From Ciona savignyi (taxonomy: Eukaryota > Chordata > Ascidiacea > Phlebobranchia > Cionidae), in the NCBI GenBank assembly GCA_000149265.1, contig CH002892.1, forward strand, positions 303,342 through 367,341: a stretch of DNA of 64,000 nt, read 5' to 3'. The first letter of the stretch is position 1; every line of letters begins with the position of its first letter. The notes beneath the pieces are model-generated. The model was not told the DNA's origin. It did not search any database and saw only the letters and a list, made by a program, of their open reading frames with translations. Both the position numbers and the translations under genes were made by a program. Positions 12,960-25,700 of the stretch are shown piece by piece.

Positions 12960-13520
12960 TTAAGTAAAGAGGCGAGCGCGACTACCACCCGTGTTGATGC
13001 TGCTTGCCTCGCGTAGATCGGACAACTCGATTAATACATCGTGCGAGTGAGAGCGCCGGCAGAGAAACAACTGCTCAGTGACTTTACGCGGCTTCTTTGT
13101 TATTGTGACGTAATAGTATAAATGACGCAATGAGCAATCGCTTTCCGTCGCGCGGGTATTGTTTAAACGAAGATCCAATTGTTAGGTCACCGTGTTTGCG
13201 TTTTATTAATCCTTGTTAATTTCCATCGATATCTCAATAAAGAATATTCCAAGTTATTCATGACAACCACGGAACACGCAACAATGGTCATTATAACAAG
13301 AATAATAGCCGGAATACCACGTGGCCGCGGTCTGGTTAGTCATTGGATCCGACCTTAGATTGTTCTTGGTTGGAAAATCAAGTACCTCGCCAAACGACGT
13401 ACTTATATAGCAGTCGCTTATTTTGATGAATTGCGTTTCACTGAAGCATAAACAAGGAGTCAAATATAAAAATATAGAAAAGTTGGGAGGCGTAATAACA
13501 AAACAATTTGACCAACACAA
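12960..13520 (-). other. coding-like islands, possible single-pass membrane protein
   Basis: Two overlapping minus-strand frames look protein-like. One (about 13190-13340) contains IPAIILVIMTIVACSVVVMN, a clear hydrophobic span, followed by a basic stretch and a stop. The other (13254-13520) is a Cys-rich frame across the same bases. A further GC-rich open island lies at 12960-13178. I could not join them with consistent splice phases and recognise no family. Confidence 0.2.
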
Positions 13521-13715
13521 CTAACTTTGCCAAACAACAAGTCGCCATTAAATAAGTTGCGGCAATCGCAATTACAGCAAAATATCAGCATCTTGAACCA
13601 ACAAACAAATATTCCCGGAAACACGTTTATTGTGTGTATTTCCCGTGAACTACAACGTTGGCTGACTCGATACCCAAACTGAACTATGCAAACGTGAACA
13701 ATAAAGTCTAATCTA

Positions 13716-13825
13716 GTACGGTCGTGTGGCCGAATGGTAAACGCGACCGATACATATACCGACTTACATACAAAAAAACGGTCCTGGTGACGAGCCTATT
13801 ATGGATTCGAAACTTAGCCCGGTTA
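13716..13825 (+). repeat. tRNA-like repeat, short family
   Basis: TACGGTCGTGTGGCCGAATG at the head and GGATTCGAAACTTAGCCCGG at the end mark a near-typical copy of the about 105-bp family with A-box and B-box-like motifs. Confidence 0.65.
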
Positions 13826-14487
13826 AAAATGTTAAATGTCGTCCATACAGCAAGCTTGCGGATAAATAGATTTCCTACAGCTGTCTATTACGTATATATT
13901 TGTATACGAATCCCATGTTCCTTGGCGCCAAATTTCCCTTCCGGTTTGGCAATATATATTTGTCCGAATCCAATGCTTAATAACTATACCCTCTCTACAT
14001 GTCATATATTCCCGATCTAGTAGTTGTATACAAACTATCCTTGATAAGCGCACCACCTGTCCCATCTGCCTCATTCCCAGAATGTACAATTCAACCTTGC
14101 CAAGCTCATATAGCCACAACAAATGAAAAAATGCAGTCAATGAAACCCATTGATGAATTTAACAATAAGATACCGATAACAAATCAGCGGAAACAATAGA
14201 AACGCGATATAAAGGCGTCAAAATAACGTCATAGTGCTAAGATAAAGTGCAAGTTATAGCGTCGATCGCGATACAATCGAAGATTCGGTTTCTGCTGATA
14301 AGGTTTTTTCTTCAAAGGGTGCGTTTGACAAATTTATAGATTTACTTTTTAAACACAGAAATATTTCAACCAATGTAAACACCTATAGTATTTTTTTATA
14401 AAGACATTTTGCTGTGTTTACTAAAGACACAAATTCCGCGAAACTACAAAAGGAAAGTCTATTTACAGGGCTTAATGGTTTAAGAGT

Positions 14488-14693
14488 AAAATCATATGCA
14501 TTTACCACATGTAAACAGGAAATCAGTGAGGCGAGTGTTACTATAACAATAAGACAACATGAAACTAGAACGATTCAAAGCTTCGTCACGAGAGTCGGGT
14601 TACCCTGAAAGCGTTCCTTCGAATTCAAGTCGTTAGCGCTTGTCGTTCCACGTATTCACTGCATTGTAAATAAACCACCGAACAACAAGATAA
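14488..14693 (+). repeat. left copy of a 205-bp direct repeat
   Basis: This segment begins AAAATCATATGCATTTACC and ends ACCGAACAACAAGATAA. It recurs at 15928-16131 in the same orientation with only scattered differences. The copies enclose about 1.23 kb. No coding frame is shared between them. Confidence 0.75.
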
Positions 14694-15540
14694 TTTGTTT
14701 GAGGGCGTCTAGCAAAACATACATTAGGATATCTCTACCCATAAGTTTTTTCAATTAGTATATTAAATTAGTTGTCTTTTCCTGTTTCTTTTCCAATAAT
14801 ATAATTACCGGTCCTCCATACGCAAATTGGTTTTACTCAGTTTTTTTCTTTTATCTTTCATTATGCTTCACACTCGTGACCCGAGCTTTTAAGTGAGAAT
14901 CAGATCAATCAGATTGAAAATTTCAGAAACTCCAACTAACATTAGTATTTGCACAAATCATGAGTTTTCGGTATTTCGGCGATAATATTCTATGACGACC
15001 GATGCGCATTTGAGACAGAAAATTAATTTCTTAATTAAAAATGAATAAACTGAATCTAAAAAAACACAAGTGATCCCCTAAATACCTCAAATTACCCTGC
15101 AACATTCCCGAAAAGACAAAAGGCGTAAGTTGTTATAATCCACTGCTGGCACATCTATGAAATAAGTGGACTTATAACACCGACATAAATTTGTTATATA
15201 ATTGTAATAGGTACAAACATGATTTGTAGCGACCCATACCCATCTATAATAAAATCTTCACAACACCCAACTAGGTAATCAGCCCGTTTACACAATAATA
15301 ACAAAAAAATTGGTCAATCTTGTGAAAATGTTAAAAAGTGTTAGTCAGTATTGGATATGTAGAAGTTCAGTTCAAATTAAGCCGAGAAAGTTCCTACTCA
15401 ACGCAGCACATGAACGATGACTCTTTTCGAATCGACCCCACTTCAGTATGCTTCAATGACCCATAATAACAGAAAAAATCTTGTTAAACCCTTTGATGTT
15501 CGGAAATATGTCTTGGATATACAGTGGGTACTTTAAGGTA

Positions 15541-15765
15541 AATCTTGTTATTTGATGTTTTAGGGTTGAAAAGAAGAATTTATTTAAATTTTAAAGAAAT
15601 GGATAAAACACGAGGTAAATTTAAGGTAAATCACCCCAAGGGAATTCCCGAAAAACACGAGAATATAAAAATAATTTGCAGCGAAGATATTAGTTATTTG
15701 ATGTTTTTTAAATGGTTAAAAAGAAAAACTTATTTAAATTTTAAAGAAATGGATAAAACCACAAG
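15541..15765 (+). repeat. degenerate tandem duplication
   Basis: The unit TTATTTGATGTTTT...TTATTTAAATTTTAAAGAAA...GGATAAAAC occurs at about 15547-15608 and again at about 15693-15758, a period of roughly 150 bp. It lies between the two 205-bp direct repeats. The open frame through it reflects AT-rich repeat sequence and is probably not a gene. Confidence 0.55.
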
Positions 15766-15927
15766 GAGAAACGTAAATATGGACTTAAAATAATATAGTT
15801 CTCGTCGAAAATTCATTGAAACATAAAATTCAGAGGAAAATATAATACATTATTAAGTGTTTAAAACAGTTGGTCACCCAAAATCTACAAAATCAACACA
15901 AAATGTCCAGACAAATTGAAAAATGCT

Positions 15928-16131
15928 AAAATCATATGCATGTACGACATGTAAACAGGAAATCAGTGAGGCGAGTGTCACTATAACAAGACAACATGAA
16001 ACTAGAACGATTCAAAGCCTCGTCACAAGAGTCGGGTTACCCTGAAAGCGTTCCTTCGAATTCAAGTCGTTAGCGCTTGTCGTTCCACTTATTCATTGCA
16101 TTGTAAATAAACCACCGAACAACAAGATACA
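15928..16131 (+). repeat. right copy of the 205-bp direct repeat
   Basis: Near-identical to 14488-14693, including the shared core AGAGTCGGGTTACCCTGAAA. A small indel in an ATAACAATAAG run distinguishes the copies. Confidence 0.75.
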
Positions 16132-16993
16132 CCTTTAAGTTGTTGCTGGTTATTGGTTTGCAAGGGCGTCTGCACAAACGACTATTTGATATGTGAAGTA
16201 GGTCATGAATAGGGGGATTTCCCATATGCCGGGAATATAAAAAAACGAATTTGGTACCGACCTTTAAATGGCCATGGCCGTGTATTCCTTATAACCGATA
16301 CCTTTTGGACTGTGACAAAGAATTTTCTTAATTTTCAAAACAAACAAATGTTAAAATTAAAGTAATTTTCCAATTATCGAAAGTTGGCAGAAACCAATGG
16401 ATTAAACTTATACTATAAAAGCGTCCAGCAAATATATTACTTGTGTTATTTATTACTCATCATACGTTATCTAATCCGGGATAAAGATGGCATCGAAACC
16501 CAGTATTTCAGCATACGGACAGTCGATGTTTTAGAAAAATCACATTGTTTTTTTTAGCCGAATGTGACAAAATGGCTGGGGCCGTTAAACACATAAATAG
16601 CAGACGGTGAGTTGCGGTTTCGAACCTTCCGGCTCACCCGGCACAATGCCTTGTTCAATTATCATCTACATCGAATCGAACATAGAAATAACAATCATTA
16701 AACCAATATTTGGGAAAAAAGGATGGATGTGTCAACGTAAATAGTTTAACATTGATTTTTAAACAATTCTATGTGCGACCTTCAAATAAACCCACCACGT
16801 GATGGCGTATTATTGCATCAGGGTTGTTGTGGCCGAGTCGCTGAATGATACTTATTTCAAATTAAAATATATTTAAAAAAAGAGCAGTCAAATCCGCTTA
16901 TGTATTGCGATTGCGTTCCGTTGCGGCTTGCGAAGCGGAAAGCGTTGCTTCGTCAAACGAAAGACAAGCCCACAGCTTTTTCAATCTTACTGA

Positions 16994-17092
16994 GCGAAAT
17001 TTTGAACCCATGATGGGCTCGTCACTCAGACCGTTTTATAAGTAGAAATTGGTGTTTATATCGTCCTCGTTTATCATTCAGCCACACGACCT
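16994..17092 (-). repeat. tRNA-like repeat, short family, minus orientation
   Basis: Read on the minus strand it has a head like GGTCGTGTGGCTGAATGATA and ends CATCATGGGTTCAAAATTTC, matching the A-box and B-box-like layout of the other copies. Confidence 0.55.
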
Positions 17093-17099
17093 TCTTAGA

Positions 17100-18940
17100 A
17101 TGTGCTACCTGTCGAGGATAACATTACCTGCAGTGACACCTAGATACTTTATACGCAGAATGACATCATAATTGGGTGCCTGAATATGAAGAAGGACGTC
17201 ACACTTGTATAGCACGTTAAAGTAAACGCTGTCCTATATAGATAGCAGCTAAAATGACACGAAAAGCTAAACTCTGATTTCTACATGTCATAGTCGAAAT
17301 TAATTTTAAACAAAATGTCGGTATTTTTATAATGCAGCTTGCAAACATTATATATCTTACAGACAAGCCTAATGTAATTTACCTTGATTACTAACTTAAT
17401 GCAATTGCAAAAACACTAAGTTAATTATGTTACTAATATAATTTAACAAGATTGTGGTCACAATATACCAGCTATCCCACGACGGGTGTGAAAATAGTTA
17501 ATATTTGCTAGTCGCAATAAGCTAGCTATGTCCACAAATAAATACTAACATGTAAAGCTTAGAGCAACAGGCTAAAATGGTGAAACCACAACTGTCCTGG
17601 TTTAAACTGCGCTCAAACGAGCTGTATATACAATCTAGACAGCGTCTAAACACTGACTCCAATGCTTCCAATTCTGCACTGTGGCTTACCAATTCCTCAA
17701 TGACAAATAGAATTGCAAAAATAAGTATAAATCCCCCCAAAAAACTCCACAAAAATTAAACTGCGAAGACAGGCAAAGACGTCTAAATAAATGAAATGTC
17801 CAAAACGTTAAACTGACAACAATAGACATCGAGACTATGTTTATGTCGCTGAAAAACCCTTCTTAAATAAGAATCAATACTTTTATCATTGCCTCAGTCT
17901 ACGATTTTATTGAACAAATTCCGATATCTAATTTTAAAATATATAAATACGCATAACAGCACGTGCCGTAGATGATAGTGTTTTGTTGTTGTGTTAATAT
18001 AAAAACGCGACAATATATTTAAAAAATAGGATACAGAGTATTTAGTGATGTAATTGTTAAATACTTAAATTTACTGAACTCCATAGAATGTCCGAACATG
18101 ACCATGACATACTTTAAATGCTTGACTAATTCTTATTGCACGTGTTTTAACCCAACCACTTAAACCTCATATATGGGTCGGAATTCTTAAAGTTCAAAAA
18201 CGACAAGAAACTCTACGCTATCGTAAATTCACAAACATATTTTGCTACTCTCTGTTTTTTTACCATTGCACTTCGTATATATTGTTCACGGCGCCTCTAA
18301 TTCAATTCGTATCGACACACCTGCTGTCAACTCCGAGAGCGAAATATCTATCTGTCGCCAGCGTACATCTAGAGCATATGCACTATGACATCATAATTTC
18401 TAATTTGGAATCTCAATTCGCATGCAATGCACGCAACCAATTCCCAACGGGTTGGTTTATATGAATATCAAAAATTATTAACGTTGCCGTTTAACTACTG
18501 GGGCATAGTAACAGATGCAAGTATTGCGCAGTACATAATACTTCTATGCAGCAATATCAGTGCTGGATCTGTTATATTTGATTCTGTGGTTATTCATTAA
18601 AATAAAATTAACTCAGAGTTAATTGGTTCAACCACTATAGAGTATGGTTGCTTGCAAGAAAATCCTGGTATTTTTCACAATGCACCACGCAACACTGTTA
18701 AACAAATATACGTTGTGAAATGCCATTAAAATAAAAATGCATGTAGGCCTATCTGAAAATCAATAGGCTAACGTTAAACATGGGATAAACGATCAAAAAC
18801 GGTAGACCGACAAATCAACTAATGAATTTGCAAGATATTCAATGATTATTTGATAATTCAAAATGGAAATACTTCGATCCAATGCTATCGTGAGTGTTTT
18901 GAATAATTAAACGACGAATGGCGAAAACACAAACGTTACG
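17100..18940. other. gene-poor stretch
   Basis: AT-rich. A minus-strand open frame near 17522-17752 has a hydrophobic start (FLGGFILIFAILFVI), but no acceptor, donor or partner exon supports it. No repeat copy was identified. Confidence 0.35.
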
Positions 18941-18945
18941 TTTGA

Positions 18946-19042
18946 CCGAATGGTTATAGCGCGTCTATTTCGAATAACCATTACTATGTATAAATTGTTC
19001 TATTTGAAAGTAGATCATGGGTTCGAAACTTTGCCGGGTAAA
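18946..19042 (+). repeat. tRNA-like repeat, diverged copy
   Basis: TTGACCGAATGGTTATAGCG followed about 60 nt later by CATGGGTTCGAAACTTTGCC matches the A-box and B-box-like positions of the short tRNA-derived family. Confidence 0.5.
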
Positions 19043-19799
19043 ATTACATAATAAGTATGATTTGACTAAAGCATTTTAAAACTTAATAAGAACAAAATAT
19101 GGGATCAGCTTTCATCTTTTAATGATTATTTTATCAAAACCTGGCTAAAAAGAAAATGATTGCATTTCGCCAGACTAGATAAATCGCTGGGGTGAAACCG
19201 CAAATTTGCGTTGGTATAATTCAATCTTGATTTTTTCAGAACACATTTTATAAATGCAATTTTACTTACAATACTAAATTATCATAACACATATAAATGT
19301 CGTTTCTTGTATCTATAACTTCTTAATTTCTTGTATCTATAGCTTCTTAAAGTTAAAATATTTATTATTTCTTCAACGTAGCTCTAATTCGGCATTATTG
19401 CGCTTCAGTCGAAATTGTACCATTCGTTACGTCATTACAATCAAATAGAAAGATAGACATTTCGTTTATAAACAAATAATTTGGTAATTTAATTGATTCG
19501 TCAGATCACCTCATATTGATCGGTTATCTGGTTTACGACACACCGTCACACTATTTTAAGATCTCTATTAAGAAGGTTGTGACACGAGGTAGACTCAACT
19601 CCAGTCAGAACATTTTATTGATTTTCCGCTCATCACAAAGGCAATCTTCTGTATTTGTTTATATCTGGAAGCGACGTATGTTAAGCGTCGGATGAGTGTA
19701 GTTTGGTTAGGTGTTTACAAATGGGTACTGGTGAGGAAAAAATCTTAAATTTCAACAGTAATAGGTTTAAACGACACACCCGATTTTTTCATAAGTTTT

Positions 19800-19905
19800 T
19801 TATGTTTATCCTCGTTAATGGAAATACGCAACCGGCGTTAACACACTGGTAACCGTCAGATCAACTCGCGTGTTCGTGAGGCAAGGACACAACCAACAAG
19901 CAAGT
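19800..19905 (-). repeat. degraded copy of the 290-bp SINE family
   Basis: TATGTTTATCCTCGTTAATGG...GTTAACACACTGGTAACCGTCAGATCAACTCGCG...GGACACAACCAAC matches the body of the better copy at 20749 with internal deletions. Confidence 0.5.
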
Positions 19906-20369
19906 AAACAGTGTTGAACCTAAGGTACAATCTACCACCCAGCAATTCACGTTTTTGTGCTGAAGCTATCTTGTATTTTCAAGTGTAAACATGTTCTTGT
20001 GTGTCGTATTTTAACAATACACATACCGACCTGTGTTATTCGGCAAGTGTATAATTAATTTATTGCCGTTGGCTGTTTACATTATGTCTGTCAATTCGTG
20101 AAATGCCCTAAAATAAACAACAACGTTATCGTACCGATCAAGTGCTGTGTAGTCATTATTTGAAATCTTTGTTATTAATAATTAAAACAGCGGGCGGTAG
20201 AGTTATAATTAAACGACAATTTAGAAAGTGTAGCCGGTGGTGGGTGAACTGCAGGCAAACGGGGCTTGTGGAGTCGAAACTAGCGGGTGACGGTTTTGTA
20301 CTTGGGCGAGGTACTTGTACATGAAACAGTGGATTATTGGGTTGTATTGGAATTTAAAGAACGTTTTAA

Positions 20370-20470
20370 TCATATTTAACACACTGCAATAGCTCCGGTA
20401 AACCAACAGTAAGCAGGAAAGAATCTGGTTATTGCCTGTGTGATATCGCCATTTTCCTTTATCCATTCAC
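20370..20470 (+). repeat. partial copy of the 290-bp SINE family
   Basis: The 3' half only: ACACACTGCAATAGCTCCGG ... GGTTATTGCCTGTGTGATAT ... CATTCACG. The tRNA-like head is absent. Confidence 0.5.
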
Positions 20471-20748
20471 GAAAATAAAGTAAATTGTTATCATGAAAAA
20501 TAAATATTTATTATGAATAGCCAAATACTTACATAATATAATGATTTCTCTATTCCTTTTATTATGTTTTCATTTTATTTCTATTACGTTTCCCCTATTT
20601 TTTACAATTTCGAATTCATGGATTTTTACAAAAGAAATTTGTTGAACTTTACATTTATATATTACAAAGCGCACACATAATAGGAGGCATTTTACGAGTT
20701 GGTTGCAATTTCCCTTTACAGAAACCACAAAGATCCGAGTCTACTTTT

Positions 20749-21047
20749 ATAGGATAGGATAGGATATTCATCTTTATCCCCGTGAATGGGAAAACCAAAA
20801 GGGTTATCACACGGGCAATCGTCAGATTACCTCGCGCCCATCGTCGGGTTACCGGAGCTATTGCAGTGTGTTGTATATGATAAACACGTTCCTTCAATTT
20901 GGTTGAACCCATTAATCCGCTGGGTTCAGGCAATGTCCGTAAAGTGCCTTGCCCAAGGACACAACCGACTAGCTAGCGATCAGTTTCGCACCTGCAACCT
21001 TTCGATTGAAAGGCGCCGCACTTAACCGCTGGACCAACCAGGCGGAC
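20749..21047 (-). repeat. tRNA-derived SINE, 290-bp family, near full length
   Basis: Read on the minus strand, a head with TGGTCCAGCGGTTAAGTGCG (A-box-like) and GGTGCGAAACTGATCGCTAG (B-box-like) leads into a conserved body (TTGGGCAAGGCACTTTACGG, CCATTAATGGGT-type segments) and ends in an ATCCT repeat tail. It is one of the best copies in the window and defines the family. With the oppositely oriented copy at 21433 it forms an inverted pair. Confidence 0.75.
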
Positions 21048-21432
21048 TTTTTCTGAATTTATATAGAATGTCATTGGTGACTATGACTCTTAGATTGAGT
21101 TTAATCTAAAACGAGCGGAGTCCAGACTCAAGTGTTCAGTAAAATGGGTTTTTATAAGTTTTTTTCCATGATTCGGTCGGAAATTTGGGCATTGATCATT
21201 TGTTGTACCCGTAATGCTACTCTGGGCGACCCCATACGGATATTATTTAGAATTATTATGACCGCATGGTGACGTATATTTTACGTAATTAAGCCAAACC
21301 TACAGCACGACTTTGCGACAACATTACGATTGTGTCCGATGGGATTCACGCAAAACATTTTACAGGTTGTGTTCACATTCTAGTAGTAGAAGCTACTACT
21401 GTGCCTTGAAAATAGTTTAGACTTTTATTATA

Positions 21433-21720
21433 ATCCGACCGGTTAGGTTTAGAGCGACGCCTTTCCACCAAAAGTTTGCTGATTCGAAACTGGTCGCTAG
21501 CTAGTCGGTTGTGTCCTTGAGCAAGCCACTTAACGGACATTGCCTGAACCCAGCGGATTAATGGGTTCAACCAAATTGAAGGAACGTGTGAATCATATAT
21601 AACACACTGCAATAGCTCCGGTAACCCGACGATGGGCGCGAGGTGATCTGACGATTACCCGTGTGTTAACCACCTTGGTTTTCCTACTTGAAGGGATAAA
21701 CATGAATATCCTATCCTAAT
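21433..21720 (+). repeat. tRNA-derived SINE, 290-bp family
   Basis: A full-length copy in the opposite orientation to the one at 20749: head near GACGCCTTTCCACC and GATTCGAAACTGGTCGCTAG, then the conserved body, ending GATAAACATGAATATCCTAT. The pair is separated by about 385 bp. Confidence 0.75.
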
Positions 21721-22794
21721 CCACCACAGTTCACGTGATTGGACGGAATCCGAAAATGGTATTTTCTGGCAGACGACAAGTCTGAACCGGATGCTTCACA
21801 AGTCAGAAGCTGCAGATAATTTGTGGGGAAATATCTATGTACCACAAATAGAATAATGCTTCAATTTTTATTCGTCGTACAGACTACACTCGTACTGATA
21901 ATATAAGCATTAAAAATCCTTCCATATAGTAGCAGGTACCCACCCACTAACATAAACCAACCATAATTGAAAAGCGTCGGTAGAAACAGATCACAATTAT
22001 TTATTGCCACATGCAAACAGCGACACGTAGTGTAGAGGGTAAAATGGACGATTTAATTTAAAGATGATACATTCAGCAATATTACGGTAGAAATTATACA
22101 TTTGTTATATTATAAGGACTGAATTATCAGATATAATAAATACAATAACAACGCGAGCATATATTGTATTGGAACATTTACTTGAACTATGTTGGGTGGA
22201 ATGAATATCTTGTATAGATTGGTTACCAGGGTTACAACAGTACCAAGTGTTATTTTTATTCATATGTGACTGAACACAAATTTGGGAAAACCCACTAGAT
22301 ATTAATGGGCTGGAGCAATTTAAAGTGACTTGATTGTTGCACAGTAATACACCTTAGGCCTATGCGTTCAATAACACTAGGTTTGATGCTCATACAGTCT
22401 ACAGCTTGAGTTGAAAGTTGTAAACAAAGAGTTGAAATAGTTAAAAATCAAATTTAACATTTCATTTATTTTATTTGAGACCATTCGCAAACCACAACAT
22501 CGCTTGTATCGAATGCAAATGCCAAGCTAGTGATTATGGTGTTTGAGCATGCTTATTTAAAGGAAAATATCCCTTTTTAATTAAGTTTTAATGAAGTATC
22601 TTAAATGCACATAAACACAAATGAATAGTGATATATTATTATTGGAAAACACAGTGTAATATCCCAGCAACTCGACTGAAGCCATGCAGCATTCTCACTA
22701 TTAGTTTCGTAAGATACCGAGCTATGAACTGACTTGCATATTCCAACCCACAGGGACAATAGGAGAACCAGCGCAATATTTGGATGATGCGACT
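21721..22794. other. 3' flank of OPA1, no gene seen
   Basis: AT-rich sequence downstream of the OPA1 stop. TTTATT matches at about 22464-22475 give AATAAA on the minus strand and are candidate polyadenylation signals. No exon is supported. Confidence 0.35.
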
Positions 22795-25700
22795 TCATCT
22801 TTCTTTACGCAATGCTTCAATGAATTCTTCCAACTTCTGCTGCACATCCCGGACTTTCTTCAGCTCCTCCGCGAGCTCAACTCGACGACCGGTCAGCAGT
22901 TTCAGCTTCAAGACTCGATCCTGCCCGAAGTCCTCCACAACTTCCTTCACCTCGTTCTCGAGCCGATGCGCCTCGGTGTTCATCACTTGCTGTCGGAGCG
23001 CGTTGCTTGTTATACTCAACATCTTCTGGATCCTCCAGAACAATACAACGTCGCTGCAATCCACGTTTTCCACTTCCTGGGGGTTTTGATATTTATATTT
23101 AAATATATGGAGGAGCAAAGTAAAATAGATCAGTGTATTTTAACTGTGTATATTGTACACCCAAGGTTGTACCAACATTTTTGAAGGTACCGCTATAATA
23201 GGGTGCTTTGGGGTTTACAACATATCATAAAACACTGCATCATTAAATAATTGATAGAACTATGTTTTGAATTGATTTGTGTTTTATATTTCCCATTATC
23301 ATAGATACAATTTTAGTGTATTATGTTCTGGGTGTACAAGCTTTTAAGTAAACGTTAAAAGTTTGTACGATTTTTAAAAAAGCAGATAAGCACTGGAATA
23401 AATTACAATTCCAAAACAGAAATGTTTAATTCTGGAATAGTTTTGCTCTAAAAAACTCCCCAAATAATTTGGTTTTAATTACTCGATTAAATTCGTGATT
23501 TTGAATTTGTATTTTTAAAGATTCGAATCTATTGGTACTTTAATTCTTTTTTGCCCATGTCTATGCAACTTAATAAAATATATATCTTTTTTAATATTTT
23601 TTAATAGGTATTTTTATAATAAAATATTCGAAACAAGTTCACTACTGTACTATGCATTAAAAAAGTATTGTAATGGTGTAAAAATATCTCAAAATTTATT
23701 CGGTCTATTGACTTTGTTGGTTAAAAGTAAAAAAAATGATACAATTTTCTACCAAGCAGCTGCAGTTACTAAAATAAATGCAATAATTGAAGAAAATTGC
23801 CGTGTCAAATTACAATTGTCGAGTCACAGACCATATTTGTAACAAACAACGAATTTAAGTATTATGATTATATTACATGACAGACTATGTAAGCTATCAG
23901 CATTATTATTATTTTGAGCCTTAATTTTAGATATGTAGTGTAAAACAACCTGCAAATTTATTTAAGGATTCCTGCCCAATGAGGTTCATGGGCAGCACAC
24001 TGTGTTACAGTAGCAGGAAAACAAACCCAATACTTGTTGAGTTGTTGTTGTTCATTTTTATGAAATTTTCTAATTGAAACTTCACACAGTAAAAGTTGGA
24101 TTTTAAATATTTTAAATGACCCTAAGTAATTCACTACTTTTATTGTACATACTTATGGTGCCAATATGTACCTGTATACAATGTCTAACAATTGGTTTCC
24201 AGGAGTTTACTGTAAATATTTTTCTTTATATAATGATATGAGCCACCTTTCCCAAAAGTATTTGATGCTTTTATTCAAGGTTTTACCTTTATTTATTTTG
24301 ATTAAAAAGAGTTTAATGCGGCAATTTGTTTTGCTTATGTAAGGTTTAACTGCCATGTCTCTTTTTGACCGTTATACCAAACATATTAACTGACGAGTTT
24401 TAACTACTGTAGTTTTGTATTATCCTGCCTTTTTAATTTAATAGTTGTGCCATTCTTTTTTAATCAATGTAATAGAGCAAAAAATAAACTAAAGTTATCA
24501 AGGTTTAACGTTAACCCCCAGTCTTTTACTAAATAACCAGGTGAAAACATTTCAGCACAATATAAGAATACTCTTTATAAACATTGCTCTAATCCATTGG
24601 CATCTAACAGACAACCAACTTTCAGCCATAATGTTTTCAAATCAATATACATATGTGGACATGAGCAACCAAAAAATATTATCTGTAACAAAAAATATGT
24701 TGTAAATTTCATGTTGATAAAAATAATTCTAAAATGACTAACAAGTGACAGGTGAAAGAAAATTGCAGGATATAAACCTAATGTAGGTGCTAATGTAAAT
24801 AAAACAAACAAAATATTTGTAAGAATGCCACAAGGAAAGGCTTTTTTTAGTACATTTTTTTAACGATGGGGACAAAATGATATTCTACACACCTTTATCC
24901 AGCATTGGTAAAGCCTAGGTCTGCGAATTAACAGTGGAAAACGGTAAACTGATGATCGCGTGTATTTACCGCGATTGTGATTATTCCTATCTGTGGTTCG
25001 AACCATTTTACTCGAACAAAAAAAAAATTTCCGCACCCCTAGTTAAGCCATATCGATATTAGCAACAAACCCATCTCTCAGGAGATTTTGAAACAATTCA
25101 TACCACTATTATGCTAATATAAGCAAAATAAACTTTACAAATATGTTCTTTAACAAGAAAACACCTTTTTTCAAGGATTTATTCTACTAACATTGCTACA
25201 CAAATACTTTTATCCAGCAATATTAATAACCTACCTCTTCAGACATGGCTTGCGCCATCCCGCTAGCATGGTGCCGGTAGAACTCCCTCCTACAATTAGC
25301 GCATCTCGACAACGCTTCGGTTAAAAAGTGCTTCCTGTACACCAACTGCCATATACCCATGATAGCATCATTGGTGACTTCCACTCCTTTTGTTTCCATG
25401 TTTTTACGAATCGTCGTGAGTTCATCGCTCAGTAAATACGGTCCGTGCTCTTTCCTAGCATGGGATAAATTTTCAAGCTGATTAAAAATTTCATTCTTTT
25501 GATGTTGTTCATAAGTGTTGGACGTCCAATGTGTCCATCTCTGCAGGAAACCAAGACCAATTTGTTCTTGAATGTTCACGTCATTCTTTTGGAGAAGGTC
25601 ACCTAAGTTTTGCTCTATGAATCGGACTGCGTTTTCCCATTGCAGTTTGTCTGAAATGGAGCGATCTTCTAGAGCGTTAAGTTGGATGACACGTAGGATG

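Noticed and set aside
13716..13825. Genuine serine or leucine tRNA gene
   Set aside because: A and B boxes are present, but I see no acceptor-stem pairing or anticodon arm, and many similar copies exist; it is a repeat.
15545..15793. Lys-rich open frame across a tandem repeat
   Set aside because: It is produced by duplication of AT-rich sequence; no codon bias or signals.
17522..17752. Hydrophobic minus-strand frame that could be a small membrane protein
   Set aside because: No initiation or splice context, and the hydrophobicity follows from T-rich sequence.
20655..21612. Open frames with similar peptides (such as NPLIRWVQAMSVKCLAQGHN) in several places
   Set aside because: They are translations of the 290-bp SINE family, repeated at 20749, 21433, 29016 and 56826, and do not form a protein family.
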